DNA from: Dermabacter vaginalis
GTDB lineage: Bacteria > Actinomycetota > Actinomycetes > Actinomycetales > Dermabacteraceae
Direction: 5' to 3'
NCBI RefSeq assembly: GCF_001678905.1
Contig: NZ_CP012117.1
Coordinates: forward strand, 1,488,001 to 1,552,000
Length of the DNA: 64,000 nt
The translations under genes were made by a program, and so were the position numbers. A model generated the notes under the pieces. It was not told the origin of the DNA, searched no databases, and saw nothing but the letters and a program-made list of their open reading frames with translations. Every line of letters starts with the position of its first letter. The first letter of the stretch is position 1. Below, in pieces: positions 18,198 through 29,591 of this stretch.

Positions 18198-19232
18198 TCA
18201 GCTGCCAGAGACCGAGAGGAGGACCTTATAGGCCCCGATCGGCTGGATTTTTGCGCCAGATTCAGCCGCGGGGATGTGCAAGAGCACCGTGGTGCCGTAG
18301 GTGCGCACGAGTTCTTTTTCGAACTTCTTCGTGCCCGCGAGCTTCGTGTAGAGGTTGTCATCCGAGTACGAGATTGAACCGGAGTTCACGCTCACGCGAC
18401 GAGTCGAGGTGAGGGTGCCCATCACGACGGCGCCTCCTTCGGCGGTCGCGAGGCCAAGGAACTCGCCCTCCTTGACCGCGTACTCCTCACGAACGGAGGC
18501 GACTTCATCCCAGTCCACCCCCTCGTTCATTTGCGCGCGCTCACCTTGAATTTCCGCGTGGGCGCTCTGCTGGAACGGGTCCTCGAGAATCAGGTCGTCA
18601 GGATCAGCGTTGTCATGCCCGTCGGTGAGAACAGCGGCGTACTTGGCAAACGCCTCCTTGGGCGTAAGCACGAGGCCTTGTTCCTCGAGGCCAACCTGCG
18701 TCGTTCCAGCCTCGGCACTCGGCACGGTCGGCATCTCAATACCGGCGGCCTGGCGCGCCCAACCCCACGAGGTGTATTCGGAGCGTGCGTCCTTTTGTTC
18801 GAGGCCAACGAAGAAACGCGCCTCGCCCGCGTTCGCCGCGTCGTCGACGAGCGCGAGCGCGTAGCGGGGGAAGCCTTCCGCTGTTGAGGAGATCGGTACC
18901 ACTAGCGAGTCACTTGGGCGCTGGAGGGCGCTTTCGTGTTCGGGAACCTTCCCGATGATGTCGTATGTCGCGCGGCGGAACTCGGCGGCACTTCCCGAGA
19001 TGCGCGGGGCGAGGAGATCGGCATTCTTCTCTCCGTCAGCCTTTTCAAGTGCACTCGCGTACTGCGTGAGGATCTCACCGAGCTTCGTTCCCGTGAGTTC
19101 AGGGGTGGGGCTCGCGAGTTTGGGGCCGGGATCGACCTTGGGCGGTTTTGTTTCGCTTCCGCATGCACTCAGCGCACCTGCGGCGGTGAGCGCGGTCAGC
19201 CCGAGGAGGCTGCGCCTCGAAAGTCCTGTCAT
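18198..19232 (-). CDS. Predicted Tat-exported lipoprotein of unknown function
   Basis: The N-terminus MTGLSRRSLLGLTALTAAG has a twin-arginine motif (SRRSLLG), a hydrophobic stretch and a lipobox ending ALSAC, with Cys at about 24. The mature part (about 320 aa) is rich in E, D, A and T with no recognised domain. The start overlaps the stop of the upstream membrane protein by 4 nt (ATGA), so the two are made together. I expect it on the outer face of the membrane beside its partner; function unknown. Confidence 0.75.
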   Translation of the reverse strand: MTGLSRRSLLGLTALTAAGALSACGSETKPPKVDPGPKLASPTPELTGTKLGEILTQYASALEKADGEKNADLLAPRISGSAAEFRRATYDIIGKVPEHESALQRPSDSLVVPISSTAEGFPRYALALVDDAANAGEARFFVGLEQKDARSEYTSWGWARQAAGIEMPTVPSAEAGTTQVGLEEQGLVLTPKEAFAKYAAVLTDGHDNADPDDLILEDPFQQSAHAEIQGERAQMNEGVDWDEVASVREEYAVKEGEFLGLATAEGGAVVMGTLTSTRRVSVNSGSISYSDDNLYTKLAGTKKFEKELVRTYGTTVLLHIPAAESGAKIQPIGAYKVLLSVSGS

Positions 19233-20521
19233 CGTTCTTCCTCGATCGGTGTGGCAATAGGGTCGGTCATCGTGGTTGTGGCATTGCTTCCGTTGGCGCG
19301 CCTGCGGCCGGGGCGCACACTCGCGCCTCCCGCGCTGGTCTCGCTCTTATCGAGCTCGAGAGCCTTGAGCCGGTCGGTCACGTCATCGGGCGTGCCGCGG
19401 CGGCGGCCTGGACGCGTAACCGTCACGGGAGTATTCGCGGCGGTCGCCTCGACGGCTGGAGCGGGTTCGGAATCCTCCGCCGTTTCAGCAACAGCGGCTG
19501 CGGCAGGCTCGGTTTCCGTCTCCCGAGCCTCGACCGGCTCAGGTTCGTGGGATGCCTCAGCCTCAGGGGCCGGTTCCGGCTCGAGCACCCGCCCGGATTC
19601 AGCGGCAATCTGAGATTCGTGGGAGGCATCGGCCTCGGGGGTCAGCTCCGATTCGGCGGGCTCACCGGTTCCGACGCCTGCCTCCGCGACGCGTGAGCCC
19701 TGCGATGAGGTTTCTTGCACCGACGGCTCCTCCTCACCTGAAGCCTCCCCCGGGGTGGAGCTAGCGTCGGACTCTCCTTCGCCCTCGTTGAGAACGGGCC
19801 GGTCCCGCATCGCCTCTTCCAGCTCCAGATCACGCTCAGGACGCGAATTGAACGCGATGAGGAGCAGCACGAGACCGATGATGAGCAGCACGGCGCCGAC
19901 GGCATACGCGTATGGCGTCCACGGGTTCGAGGCGTGAGACGGCCACGTAATCTGGACCTCGGTGATGGTCGAGGAATCGCTATCGTTCGCGAGGAGAATT
20001 GCCCGATACGGCTGGCGGTTCTTCGGATCGAGCTCCGCCTTCGACCAATCCTCGATGGCAAAGGTCTCTCCCGATTTTTTCTCCTCGACGTCGGACCACA
20101 GATCCGAGTTCTGGACGCCCTGGGTCCCCTCGCTCTGATCGGCATTCTCGGTGCTCGTGGCAAGGGTCGACCAGTTCGAAGCACCCGTGATCGCCGTGTA
20201 CTTCGATTTCGCGAGGTATTCCTTCACGGTGCCTTCGGGGGCAGAAATCATGAAGAAGTCACCGCTCGACTTAATCGTCACGGTGCCTTTCTGCCCTCCC
20301 ACGTACAGCACTCCGGGGTTGATCACGACCGCTGCCCCGGCATTATTGAAGCTTGCTTTCGCGGTGTGGTTCTCCTTTGGTGCCCACACGGTTTGGCCGG
20401 CCCATCCGAGCGCGAGTCCCGCAAGACCGAGGAGGATGAGGATGCCCGCTAGCCACTTTCGCACGAGGACACGACCTTTCGCTCTTCCGACGTCATGAAT
20501 GCTGCGTTTCACAGTACCCAC
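19229..20521 (-). CDS. Two-span membrane protein with long acidic cytoplasmic tail; unknown function
   Basis: 430 aa. A basic N-terminus precedes membrane helix 1 (about 23-44), an outer domain of about 150 residues, helix 2 (about 199-222), and a long tail. The tail (about 225-375) is Glu/Pro/Ala/Ser-rich and probably disordered. Near the end two copies of RPGRRR (TRPGRRRGTPDD and VRPGRRRANG) stand about 40 residues apart. No family recognised. The gene overlaps a lipoprotein gene, so the outer domain and the lipoprotein may form a complex (inference). A start a few codons downstream is possible. Confidence 0.72.
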   Translation of the reverse strand: MGTVKRSIHDVGRAKGRVLVRKWLAGILILLGLAGLALGWAGQTVWAPKENHTAKASFNNAGAAVVINPGVLYVGGQKGTVTIKSSGDFFMISAPEGTVKEYLAKSKYTAITGASNWSTLATSTENADQSEGTQGVQNSDLWSDVEEKKSGETFAIEDWSKAELDPKNRQPYRAILLANDSDSSTITEVQITWPSHASNPWTPYAYAVGAVLLIIGLVLLLIAFNSRPERDLELEEAMRDRPVLNEGEGESDASSTPGEASGEEEPSVQETSSQGSRVAEAGVGTGEPAESELTPEADASHESQIAAESGRVLEPEPAPEAEASHEPEPVEARETETEPAAAAVAETAEDSEPAPAVEATAANTPVTVTRPGRRRGTPDDVTDRLKALELDKSETSAGGASVRPGRRRANGSNATTTMTDPIATPIEEER

Positions 20522-20629
20522 CTATTTTGTCGAAGTTTCCCTGCGATGGTCTGAAGGCCGCGTACGGTAGTGGGCAGACCAACACTTCATGTAAAGAGCG
20601 TTCAAAGACCCATCACGTAGGCTTTACCG

Positions 20630-21313
20630 GTGCGATTAGTTCTAGCGGAATGTTCTGTCAATTACGTCGGTCGGCTTACGGCGCACCTCCCGCGAGCCCC
20701 TCGGCTTCTCGTGGTGAAAGCTGACGGAAGTGTGCTCGTCCACTCCGACGGCGGCAGCTACAAACCCCTTAATTGGATGGCACCGCCGTGCACCCTCACG
20801 ATCGAACCCGCCGAGGCTGAGGACGCCCTCGAAACGTGGAAGGTTACGCATAAGAAGACCGGTGACAGCCTTGAAATCACGGTGTTCGAGATTTTCGAGG
20901 ACGTGAGCCGCGATCTCGGAATCGACCCTGGTCTCCAAAAGGCAGGCGTCGAGGCTCATCTGCAGGCGCTCCTCGCCGAAAACATGGCGAGCATCGGTGA
21001 GGGCTGGAAGCTCGTGCGCCGCGAATATCCCACCGCGATCGGCCCCGTGGACATCCTCGCCAAGAACCCCGAAGGCGAAACGGTCGCGATCGAAATCAAG
21101 CGACGCGGTGAAATCGACGGTGTGGAGCAGCTGACCCGCTACGTTGAGCTCCTTAACCGCGATCCGCTTCTCGCGCCCGTGACGGGAATGTTCGCCGCGC
21201 AAGAAATCAAGCCGCAAGCGCGCACGCTCGCGAAAGACCGCGGCTTCGAATGTCTCACCCTTGACTATGACGAACTTCGTGGAATCGACAACTCTGAATT
21301 GAGGCTCTTCTAA
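20630..21313 (+). CDS. nucS: Mismatch-specific endonuclease NucS (EndoMS)
   Basis: GTG start at 20630 gives the expected NucS N-terminus ([16 protein letters not shown]). The protein has 227 aa. The C-terminal nuclease core shows the D...E-x-K arrangement ([17 protein letters not shown]). The chain ends in LRLF, matching the terminal motif with which NucS binds the DNA sliding clamp. NucS replaces MutS/MutL mismatch repair in most Actinobacteria and cuts both strands at mismatches. nagA begins at the base after its stop codon. Confidence 0.95.
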   Translation: MRLVLAECSVNYVGRLTAHLPRAPRLLVVKADGSVLVHSDGGSYKPLNWMAPPCTLTIEPAEAEDALETWKVTHKKTGDSLEITVFEIFEDVSRDLGIDPGLQKAGVEAHLQALLAENMASIGEGWKLVRREYPTAIGPVDILAKNPEGETVAIEIKRRGEIDGVEQLTRYVELLNRDPLLAPVTGMFAAQEIKPQARTLAKDRGFECLTLDYDELRGIDNSELRLF

Positions 21314-22510
21314 ATGGTCACGCGCATCGACGGCACCGCCTTCCTTTCCGGCTCCTTCGTTCCGGATGCCGCGATCCTCCTCGAGGGCGACACGATCACC
21401 TACGCCGGCCCGGCACGTGGTGTGCCAAGCGGCCTCACCTTCGACGACCACGTGCGCCACGACGGCCTCATTCTCCCGGGGCTCGTGGACCTCCACTGCC
21501 ACGGCGGCGGTGGATTCTCCTTCCCTGACACCGAGGACCCGGCGCAGGCGGCGCCGGCCATCGCGGAGCATCGCGCACACGGCACGACGAGCATTGTTGC
21601 CTCACTCGTGACCGCCGCGCAGGACACGCTCATGTCGAGGGTGCGCGCGCTACGGTCGCTCGTCGAGGCCGGAGAGCTGGCCGGAATTCACCTCGAAGGT
21701 CCTTTCATCTCCCGCGCTCGCAAGGGCGCTCACGACCCCCAGTTCATCGCTGAGGGGAACGCCGCGCGCACGCTCGAGCTGCTAGAGGAAGGCGGCGGCG
21801 CCATCGCGACCATGACAATCGCCCCCGAAGCCGATCTCGATGGCAGCGTGTCCCGCGCCCTCATCGCGCACGGCGCCCTCCCGAGCTATGGCCACACGGA
21901 CTGCATCGGTGAGCAGATGGTCACCGCGATCCAGAGGGCTCAAGAAGAGCTGGCAAGCGTCGGACCTGTCGCCCGTTCCCTGAAGCCAACCGCCACCCAC
22001 CTGTTCAATGCGATGCGCCCCATCCACCATCGCGACGCCGGCCCTGCATTCGCCGCCATCGACCAGGCCGCTGCCGGCACGGTCGTCGCCGAGCTCATCG
22101 CCGACGGCGTCCACACGTCCGCCGACACCGTGCGCTACACGTTCGACCTCATCGGCGACGGGCACATCATGCTCATCACCGACGCGATGGCCGCGACGGG
22201 AATGGCCGACGGCGACTACGTTCTGGGCTCGCTTCCCGTCACGGTCAAAGACGGCGTTGTAACCCTCACCGAAGGCGGCGCGATCGCGGGAGGCACCGCC
22301 CACCTACTCGACGTCGTACGCTTCGCCCACCTCGAGGCAGGCGTGCCTCTTGAGCGCGCTATTCTCGCCGCAACCGCAACCCCCGCGACGGTACTGGGAC
22401 GCGACGATATCGGCGAGATTCGCGAAGGGGCTCGCTCCGATCTTGTGCTTGTGGAGAGCACCGGGCTCTCCCCCGAGCGCGTCATGCACGGCGGAACCTG
22501 GGTGCGCTAA
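21314..22510 (+). CDS. nagA: N-acetylglucosamine-6-phosphate deacetylase NagA
   Basis: 398 aa amidohydrolase. The metal motif HxH is H61/H63 (LVDLHCHGGGG); GIHLEGPFIS, GHTDC and the catalytic aspartate region LITDAMAATG follow. It converts GlcNAc-6-P to GlcN-6-P and acetate, feeding amino-sugar catabolism or wall recycling. ATG directly abuts the nucS TAA, so the two are co-transcribed although their roles differ. nagB is not nearby. Confidence 0.93.
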   Translation: MVTRIDGTAFLSGSFVPDAAILLEGDTITYAGPARGVPSGLTFDDHVRHDGLILPGLVDLHCHGGGGFSFPDTEDPAQAAPAIAEHRAHGTTSIVASLVTAAQDTLMSRVRALRSLVEAGELAGIHLEGPFISRARKGAHDPQFIAEGNAARTLELLEEGGGAIATMTIAPEADLDGSVSRALIAHGALPSYGHTDCIGEQMVTAIQRAQEELASVGPVARSLKPTATHLFNAMRPIHHRDAGPAFAAIDQAAAGTVVAELIADGVHTSADTVRYTFDLIGDGHIMLITDAMAATGMADGDYVLGSLPVTVKDGVVTLTEGGAIAGGTAHLLDVVRFAHLEAGVPLERAILAATATPATVLGRDDIGEIREGARSDLVLVESTGLSPERVMHGGTWVR

Positions 22511-22524
22511 CCCCCGATACACGC

Positions 22525-22560
22525 AAAAGCCCCACCTGCACTCGGCAGGCGGGGCCTTTG
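22525..22560. terminator. Bidirectional intrinsic terminator between nagA and atpC
   Basis: GCCCC-A-CCTGC (22529-22539) pairs with GCAGG-C-GGGGC (22545-22555), giving ten pairs with one internal mismatch and a five-base loop. AAAA lies before it and CTTTG after it. The hairpin is centred between converging genes. Confidence 0.82.
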
Positions 22561-22580
22561 TGAAAAAGTCTCGCGGACGC

Positions 22581-22898
22581 TTAAGCGGCGTCCCCCTCGA
22601 GCTCTGACGACGGAGTGGAACGCGCAAGAGCCGCCTCGCGGGCCGCTTCCTCGGTGAGGACCTCGTCGGCAACGACGTTCACGGCCTCGTCGTCAACGGA
22701 GCAGAAACCGCCCGTGACCTGGAACTCGTGCTTCGCTCCACCGACTTCGGTAATCACCACGGGGCCCTCGCTCAGGAGCGCAAGGTGCGGCTCCATGCCC
22801 GCCATGATGCCCATGGCACCATCGATGGCGTGCACCGAGACGTACTCGGCCTCGCCTTCCCAGATGCTGCCCTCGGCCGACACGAAGTTGACCTTCAT
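22581..22898 (-). CDS. atpC: F1Fo ATP synthase epsilon subunit
   Basis: I start at the ATG at 22898 (MKVNFVSAEG), 5 nt after the atpD stop; the longer open frame lies inside atpD. The 105-aa product keeps the N-terminal beta-sandwich (GIMAGMEPHLALL, GGFCSVDDEAVNVVAD) but has only a short C-terminal helical part, as is common in actinobacterial epsilon subunits. It is the last gene of the atp operon and ends at a terminator. Confidence 0.93.
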   Translation of the reverse strand: MKVNFVSAEGSIWEGEAEYVSVHAIDGAMGIMAGMEPHLALLSEGPVVITEVGGAKHEFQVTGGFCSVDDEAVNVVADEVLTEEAAREAALARSTPSSELEGDAA

Positions 22899-22903
22899 GG
22901 CAC

Positions 22904-24415
<1,512 letters not shown>

Positions 24416-25333
24416 TCAGCGTTCTTTCCTGCCGGAGGCATTGAGGGCGTCCGCACCGCCCACGATCTCCGTGATTTCCTGCGTGATCTCGGCCTGGCGA
24501 GCGGAGTTTGCGAGGCGCGTGAACTTCTGGATCTGCGTTTCCGCGTTGTCGGTCGCGGTCTTCATGGCCTTCTGCCTGCTCGCGTGCTCCGACGCGATCG
24601 ATTGAAGAAGGATGTTGATGATGCGCGACTCGACGTAGCGCGGCACGAGCTGTTCGAACACCTCTTCGGCGTTCGGCGTGTACTCGTACAGCGGGTACTG
24701 GCGGGTCAACCGGCTCTCGGCTCCGTCGGCACTCAGCTGGAGCGGGACGAGGCGCACGACGTTCACGTCCTGGCGGAATCGGTTCGTAAACCGGTGCCCC
24801 ACGACGTAGAGCTCGTCGAGATGGTCATCGATTTCTTCCGTGAGTAGAGCCTCGCGAAAGAGTGAGGCGATTTCGCGACCGAGTTTCGGAAGGTCTTCTT
24901 CCTTGACGCCGATCCACGACTTCTCCGCCGGTCGGTTACGGAACCGGTAGTACGAATCGCCCTTGCGACCAACGACGTACATGATCGGCTCTTTGCCCTC
25001 GTCGCGAAGCTTGTTCGTGAGGTGCTCGGCCTCGCGGATGGCGCTCGGCGAGTACGAACCCGCCATACCGCGATCCGAGGTAATGAGGAGAACACCGACG
25101 CGGTTCGAGAAGGTGCGATCCGCTTCAAGGAACGGGTGGTTCGCCTCTTCCGAGTGCTGCACGACCGAGGCGATCGCGTTCGTGATCGCCTGCGCGTAGG
25201 GGGTCGTGGCCTGCACGCGTGCGTGCGCCTTCGAGATTCGGGCAGCCGCGATCATTTCCTGGGCCTGGAAGATCTTCTTCATGCCCTTCGCGGAGCCGAT
25301 CCGCTTCTTGTATTCCCTTTGCTGGGCTCCCAT
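24416..25333 (-). CDS. atpG: F1Fo ATP synthase gamma subunit
   Basis: 305 aa rotor shaft. The N-terminal coiled-coil helix (REYKKRIGSAKGMKKIFQAQEMIAAARISKA) and the C-terminal partner helix (ASEHASRQKAMKTATDNAETQIQ) are recognisable. ATG at 25333 follows GGGAGAG. It lies between atpA and atpD in the standard order. Confidence 0.97.
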   Translation of the reverse strand: MGAQQREYKKRIGSAKGMKKIFQAQEMIAAARISKAHARVQATTPYAQAITNAIASVVQHSEEANHPFLEADRTFSNRVGVLLITSDRGMAGSYSPSAIREAEHLTNKLRDEGKEPIMYVVGRKGDSYYRFRNRPAEKSWIGVKEEDLPKLGREIASLFREALLTEEIDDHLDELYVVGHRFTNRFRQDVNVVRLVPLQLSADGAESRLTRQYPLYEYTPNAEEVFEQLVPRYVESRIINILLQSIASEHASRQKAMKTATDNAETQIQKFTRLANSARQAEITQEITEIVGGADALNASGRKER

Positions 25334-25377
25334 ATCTCTCCCTCGTGACTAACGTTCTCTTACTCGAACATCCGCCA

Positions 25378-27006
25378 CTACTTGGAGGACTTGAGGATCG
25401 ACTCTTGCTCGATTGACTCGTCCTCGATCACGCCATTGTTGTCGTACACGGCGTCCTTCTGCTTCTCAGCGAAGTAGTCGCGCTTGACGTTCTCGATCAC
25501 GGTCTCGAGTTCCGCTTCGGTTTCCGGCGAGAACTTCCTGGTCTCGCGGATGGTTTCGAGGATCGTGCCGTTGTGGCGCAGGAACTCGTGCAGGCGCCCC
25601 TCAAACTCGAGGATGTCCTCGACCTCGATCTCGTCAAGCTTGCCCTTCGTGCCGGCCCAGATCGACACCACCTGCTCCTCGAACGGCATGGGCTTTGCCT
25701 GGCCCTGCTTGAGAAGCTCAGTAAGGCGAGCGCCGCGCGCAAGCTGCTGCTTCGAGGCCGCGTCAAGATCCGAGGCGAACATCGCGAATGCCTCGAGGTC
25801 GCGGTACTGCGCGAGCGAAATCTTGAGCGTACCGGAAACACCCTTCATGGCCTTGGTCTGTGCCGAACCGCCAACGCGCGACACCGAGATACCCACGTCG
25901 ACTGCGGGGCGCTGGTTGGCGTTGAAGAGATCCGACTGAAGGAAGCACTGGCCGTCGGTAATCGAGATGACGTTCGTCGGAATGTAGGCCGAGACGTCGT
26001 TGGCTTTCGTTTCGATGATCGGCAGACCGGTCATCGAACCGCCACCTATGTCGTCGGAGAGCTTCGCACAGCGCTCAAGCAAACGCGAGTGGAGGAAGAA
26101 GACGTCGCCCGGGTAGGCCTCGCGGCCCGGCGGACGGCGAAGCAGAAGCGACACGGCGCGGTAGGCCTCGGCCTGCTTCGAGAGGTCGTCGAACACAATG
26201 AGGACGTGCTTGCCCTCGTACATCCAGTGCTGGCCGATTGCCGAGCCCGCGTAGGGAGCGATGTACTTGAAGCCCGCGGGGTCGGAGGCAGGGGCAGCAA
26301 CGATAGTGGTGTAGTCGAGCGCGCCGTTTTCTTCGAGGGTCGCGCGCACGGAAGCGATCGTCGAGCCCTTCTGGCCCACGGCAACGTAGATGCAGCGCAC
26401 CTGCTGATCCGGGTCGCCCGTTTCCCAGTTGGCCTTCTGGTTGAGGATCGTGTCCACGGCGATCGTGGTCTTGCCGGTCTGGCGGTCGCCAATGATGAGC
26501 TGGCGCTGGCCGCGACCGATCGGGGTCATCGCGTCGATGGCCTTGATGCCGGTCTGGAGCGGTTCCTTCACGCTCTTACGCTGCATGACGCTCGGCGCCT
26601 GGAGTTCGAGTGCGCGGCGGCCCGTGGTCTCGATGTCACCGAGGCCGTCGATCGGGCGGCCCATCGGGTCAACGACACGGCCGAGGTAGCCGTCGCCAAC
26701 GGGGACCGAAAGGACCTCCCCGGTGCGGCGCACCTCCTGCCCTTCTTCGATGCCGGTGAATTCACCGAGAACAACGACGCCGACCTCGCGAAGTTCGAGG
26801 TTGAGGGCGAGTCCAAGCGTGCCGTCCTCGAAGCGCACGAGCTCGTTTGCCATGAGGTTCGGCAGGCCCGAGACGCGTGCAATGCCGTCTGCTGATTCGG
26901 TAACGCGGCCGATTTCTTCGCGACCTGCGTTCTGGGGCTGGTAGTTCGACACCGCAGTGTCGAGTGCGTCCCGGATGTCCTCGGGACGAATGGTGAGCTC
27001 GGCCAT
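25378..27006 (-). CDS. atpA: F1Fo ATP synthase alpha subunit
   Basis: 542 aa non-catalytic nucleotide-binding subunit. The P-loop [25 protein letters not shown] and [20 protein letters not shown] signatures are present. The C-terminal tail (about 510-542, acidic with [10 protein letters not shown]) extends past the usual end, as in mycobacteria and relatives. The mycobacterial extension restrains ATP hydrolysis; whether this one does is inference. Confidence 0.98.
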   Translation of the reverse strand: MAELTIRPEDIRDALDTAVSNYQPQNAGREEIGRVTESADGIARVSGLPNLMANELVRFEDGTLGLALNLELREVGVVVLGEFTGIEEGQEVRRTGEVLSVPVGDGYLGRVVDPMGRPIDGLGDIETTGRRALELQAPSVMQRKSVKEPLQTGIKAIDAMTPIGRGQRQLIIGDRQTGKTTIAVDTILNQKANWETGDPDQQVRCIYVAVGQKGSTIASVRATLEENGALDYTTIVAAPASDPAGFKYIAPYAGSAIGQHWMYEGKHVLIVFDDLSKQAEAYRAVSLLLRRPPGREAYPGDVFFLHSRLLERCAKLSDDIGGGSMTGLPIIETKANDVSAYIPTNVISITDGQCFLQSDLFNANQRPAVDVGISVSRVGGSAQTKAMKGVSGTLKISLAQYRDLEAFAMFASDLDAASKQQLARGARLTELLKQGQAKPMPFEEQVVSIWAGTKGKLDEIEVEDILEFEGRLHEFLRHNGTILETIRETRKFSPETEAELETVIENVKRDYFAEKQKDAVYDNNGVIEDESIEQESILKSSK

Positions 27007-27077
27007 CGCGCTCCGCTTCCTTCTTGGTCATTCCCGGTGCTACCGGGAGGGGTGGTACGTGTTCTCGTTGGTGATTC

Positions 27078-27890
27078 TTAGGCGGAAATGCGTTCGCGCG
27101 CATCGCGAACACGGCCGAAGATCGTGGCGTCGTAGAGGTCGTCACCGATCGTGATGCGGAGGCCGCCAATCACGCTCGGGTCGATCTCGTAGTTCAGGCT
27201 CAGCTCCCCGCCGTAACGGGCGGAAAGGATGCGCGTGAGGCGTTCCTGCTGCTCGGGAGTCAGTTCGACCGCGCTCGTGACGACGCCGGAACGGCGGTCA
27301 CGTTCGGCGCTCGCAAAGTTCGCGAACCCGAGGAGTCGGGCGGGAACCTTGGCAGAGGGCTCGAAGCTCACCGCTTGAGCGGCAATGGCGACGGTTGCCT
27401 CATCCACCTTGCCACTCAGGAGCCTCTCGATGATCCCTACGCGCGCCGAGATGTCGTCGCGCTTGGAGTCGAACGCTTCGGAGAGCTCCGGGGTGTCCTC
27501 GACGAGGCGCGCGACCTGAAAGAGTTCTTCTTCCACGGTGTGCGCTGCACCTCGCCCTCGAGCTTCATCGAGAACGAGGGAGACGCCCGCAAACTCGATT
27601 CCTTCGAGGAGGTGGTTTTGCTCCGACCATGTGCATCGCGAGGCCTCAAGAAGAACCTCGAGAGCGGCCTCACTAACGCGGCCGCCGAAAAGGCGCCGCA
27701 CGACATCGGCCTTGAGGTCCTCGTCGCGACCGGGGTCGCTCAAGAGGCGCACGAGCTGATTGCTCGAGTCGATGACGCGCACGGCTTCGAAAAGCTCGTG
27801 TGCGATCTCGGTGGTGGGGGCGTTCGCCGAGGTGGACTCCGAGGCGCGCCTAAGCACGCTGTGGAGCGACTTGGCGGAAACTCCGCGCAT
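27078..27890 (-). CDS. atpH: F1Fo ATP synthase delta subunit
   Basis: 270 aa, close to twice the 177-aa E. coli delta and typical of Micrococcales. The C-terminal part has the OSCP/delta signature (LTRILSARYGGELSLNYEIDPSVIGGLRITIGDDLYDAT). The N-terminal half is helical. It forms the stator link between F1 and the b subunit. It starts 14 nt after the atpF stop. Confidence 0.93.
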   Translation of the reverse strand: MRGVSAKSLHSVLRRASESTSANAPTTEIAHELFEAVRVIDSSNQLVRLLSDPGRDEDLKADVVRRLFGGRVSEAALEVLLEASRCTWSEQNHLLEGIEFAGVSLVLDEARGRGAAHTVEEELFQVARLVEDTPELSEAFDSKRDDISARVGIIERLLSGKVDEATVAIAAQAVSFEPSAKVPARLLGFANFASAERDRRSGVVTSAVELTPEQQERLTRILSARYGGELSLNYEIDPSVIGGLRITIGDDLYDATIFGRVRDARERISA

Positions 27891-27904
27891 GTGCTGTGCC
27901 TTCC

Positions 27905-28447
27905 TTACTTCGCCGCGGTCGACGATTCAAGCTCGTCGAGGAAACGATCGATCACGCGGCGCGAGCGCTCATCGTCACTAAGCGACTCGCCCACGATCTT
28001 CGAGGCGAGGGTGCTCGCAAGCGAGCCAACTTCGCCGCGAAGCTCGGCGCTTGCCTGCGCCTGCTCGGCCGCGATTTGCTGCTTGCCCGCACCGATCATG
28101 CGCTCGGTCTCGAGGCTTGCGCGAGTGCGAGCCTCTTCGATGATGCGCGAGCCCTCTTCGCGGGCCTTTTCGCGCATCTCAGCGGCTTCACGGCGTGCGG
28201 CAGCGAGTTCGCCTTCCTGCATGGCCTTGAGGCGATCGGCCTCGTACTGGGCCTCCTCCGCCTTACGGATTCCACCCTCGATCTTCGCTGCACGTTCGTC
28301 CAGGACCCGATTCATCTTCGGGAGAACGAACTTCATGAATACGACGGCAAAGATGAGGATGAAGATGGCGCTCCAAAAAATTTCAGGGACATGGGGGATG
28401 AGCAAGTCGTACTTGCTGACCTCCCGTTCTCCACTTGCCAGATACAT
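27905..28447 (-). CDS. atpF: F1Fo ATP synthase b subunit
   Basis: 180 aa. One membrane helix (about 27-47, IFWSAIFILIFAVVFMKFVL) is followed by a long charged coiled coil rich in Ala/Glu/Arg (about 60-165), the peripheral stalk. Only one b-type gene is seen, unlike the b-delta fusion arrangement of mycobacteria. Confidence 0.94.
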   Translation of the reverse strand: MYLASGEREVSKYDLLIPHVPEIFWSAIFILIFAVVFMKFVLPKMNRVLDERAAKIEGGIRKAEEAQYEADRLKAMQEGELAAARREAAEMREKAREEGSRIIEEARTRASLETERMIGAGKQQIAAEQAQASAELRGEVGSLASTLASKIVGESLSDDERSRRVIDRFLDELESSTAAK

Positions 28448-28459
28448 TCGGATTTAGCC

Positions 28460-28690
28460 TCAGGAGAAGAGGAGGCCGGTGACGATCGCGAGGAGCGCGA
28501 TAATCTCGACGAATGCCATGGCGATAAGCATCGTGGTCTGAAGCGAGCCGCGGATCTCGGGCTGGCGCGCCATCGACTCGACGGTCTTGGCGCCGATCAT
28601 ACCGATGCCGAGGGCCGGGCCGAAGGCCGCGATGCCGTAGGCGAGCGACGAGAGATTGCCGTTGATTTCAGCGAGAATGGTGGTGCCCAC
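28460..28690 (-). CDS. atpE: F1Fo ATP synthase c subunit
   Basis: I take the GTG at 28690, preceded by AAAGGAA, giving 76 aa; the open frame extends upstream but into non-c-subunit sequence. Two membrane helices form the hairpin, with the polar loop at ARQPE. The ion-carrying acid is the Glu in MAFVEIIALL. The flanking residues suggest a proton-translocating ring. Confidence 0.95.
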   Translation of the reverse strand: MGTTILAEINGNLSSLAYGIAAFGPALGIGMIGAKTVESMARQPEIRGSLQTTMLIAMAFVEIIALLAIVTGLLFS

Positions 28691-28784
28691 GAGGGTATTC
28701 CTTTCAGTTTTCTGCCGCGTTGTCGGGCAGGGTTTCGGTTGTGAGCCGAGGCTCGGGGTGGAAAATCGGGAAAATCGAAGCGCC

Positions 28785-29591
28785 TTAGTGGCTTTCGCTC
28801 GTCGCCATGTTGATGTACACGGCGGAAAGTACGGTGAAGATGAAGGCCTGCAGAAGGGCAACGAAGATTTCGAAGCCGAAAATGCCGAGTGCAAAGGCCC
28901 CCGCGAAGGGAGTCGCGGCAATGAGCCACGATCCTGAGAAGAGGATCGCCTGCGTGAGGGAAATGAAGACGACGAGCATCATGTGACCAGACACCATGTT
29001 GGCGAGAAGACGCACGGTGAGCGAGAACCAGCGCACGACGGCGAGCTGGAGAAACTCGATGGGTGCGAGGAGGAGGTACACGGGCTTCGGAACGCCCGGG
29101 GGCATGGTCTCGTGCTTGAAGTACCCGAGGAAGCCGTGCTGCTTCATGCCGCAGTACACGTAGGTGCCGAAGGTCCACATCGCGAGCAGGAACGGCATGC
29201 CGATCACGGAGGTGCCGGCGAGGTTGAGGCCCGGGGTCACGCCCGCGAGGTTCATCGAGAGGATGAGGAAGAACAGCGTGTAGAGCATGGGCGCGAAGCG
29301 GCGGCCCTTTGCTTTACCGAGCACGGGCTCGATCGCATTGTCGCGAATGAAGCCCATGAACATCTCAAAAATGCTCTGGATGCGCCCCGGCACAACCTTG
29401 GCCCGGGAGGCTATTGCGTAGGTAATCGCGAGGCATCCCACCACAACGATGAGGCGAACGAGCTGCACGCGATTGAACTCAAACGGGGTGCCCGCAAAGA
29501 GAAGCGCGTCAGGGAAAAAGTCGGCGAGGGAGGGGATGTGAAAATCCAGCCCACCTTCGGCGACGAGTCGCGAAGTTTCGCTAGGAATCAA
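28785..29591 (-). CDS. atpB: F1Fo ATP synthase a subunit
   Basis: 268 aa with five to six membrane helices. The conserved arginine helix region reads VRWFSLTVRLLANMVSGHMML. It forms the proton half-channels against the c-ring. The annotated start is TTG at 29591 with GGAG upstream; a slightly later start cannot be excluded. A 187-nt gap separates it from atpI. Confidence 0.95.
   Translation of the reverse strand: MIPSETSRLVAEGGLDFHIPSLADFFPDALLFAGTPFEFNRVQLVRLIVVVGCLAITYAIASRAKVVPGRIQSIFEMFMGFIRDNAIEPVLGKAKGRRFAPMLYTLFFLILSMNLAGVTPGLNLAGTSVIGMPFLLAMWTFGTYVYCGMKQHGFLGYFKHETMPPGVPKPVYLLLAPIEFLQLAVVRWFSLTVRLLANMVSGHMMLVVFISLTQAILFSGSWLIAATPFAGAFALGIFGFEIFVALLQAFIFTVLSAVYINMATSESH

Noticed and set aside
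28691-28921. N-terminal extension of atpE
   Set aside because: The frame is open upstream of GTG 28690, but the sequence is Pro/Ser/Arg-rich with no membrane character and a ribosome site precedes the GTG.
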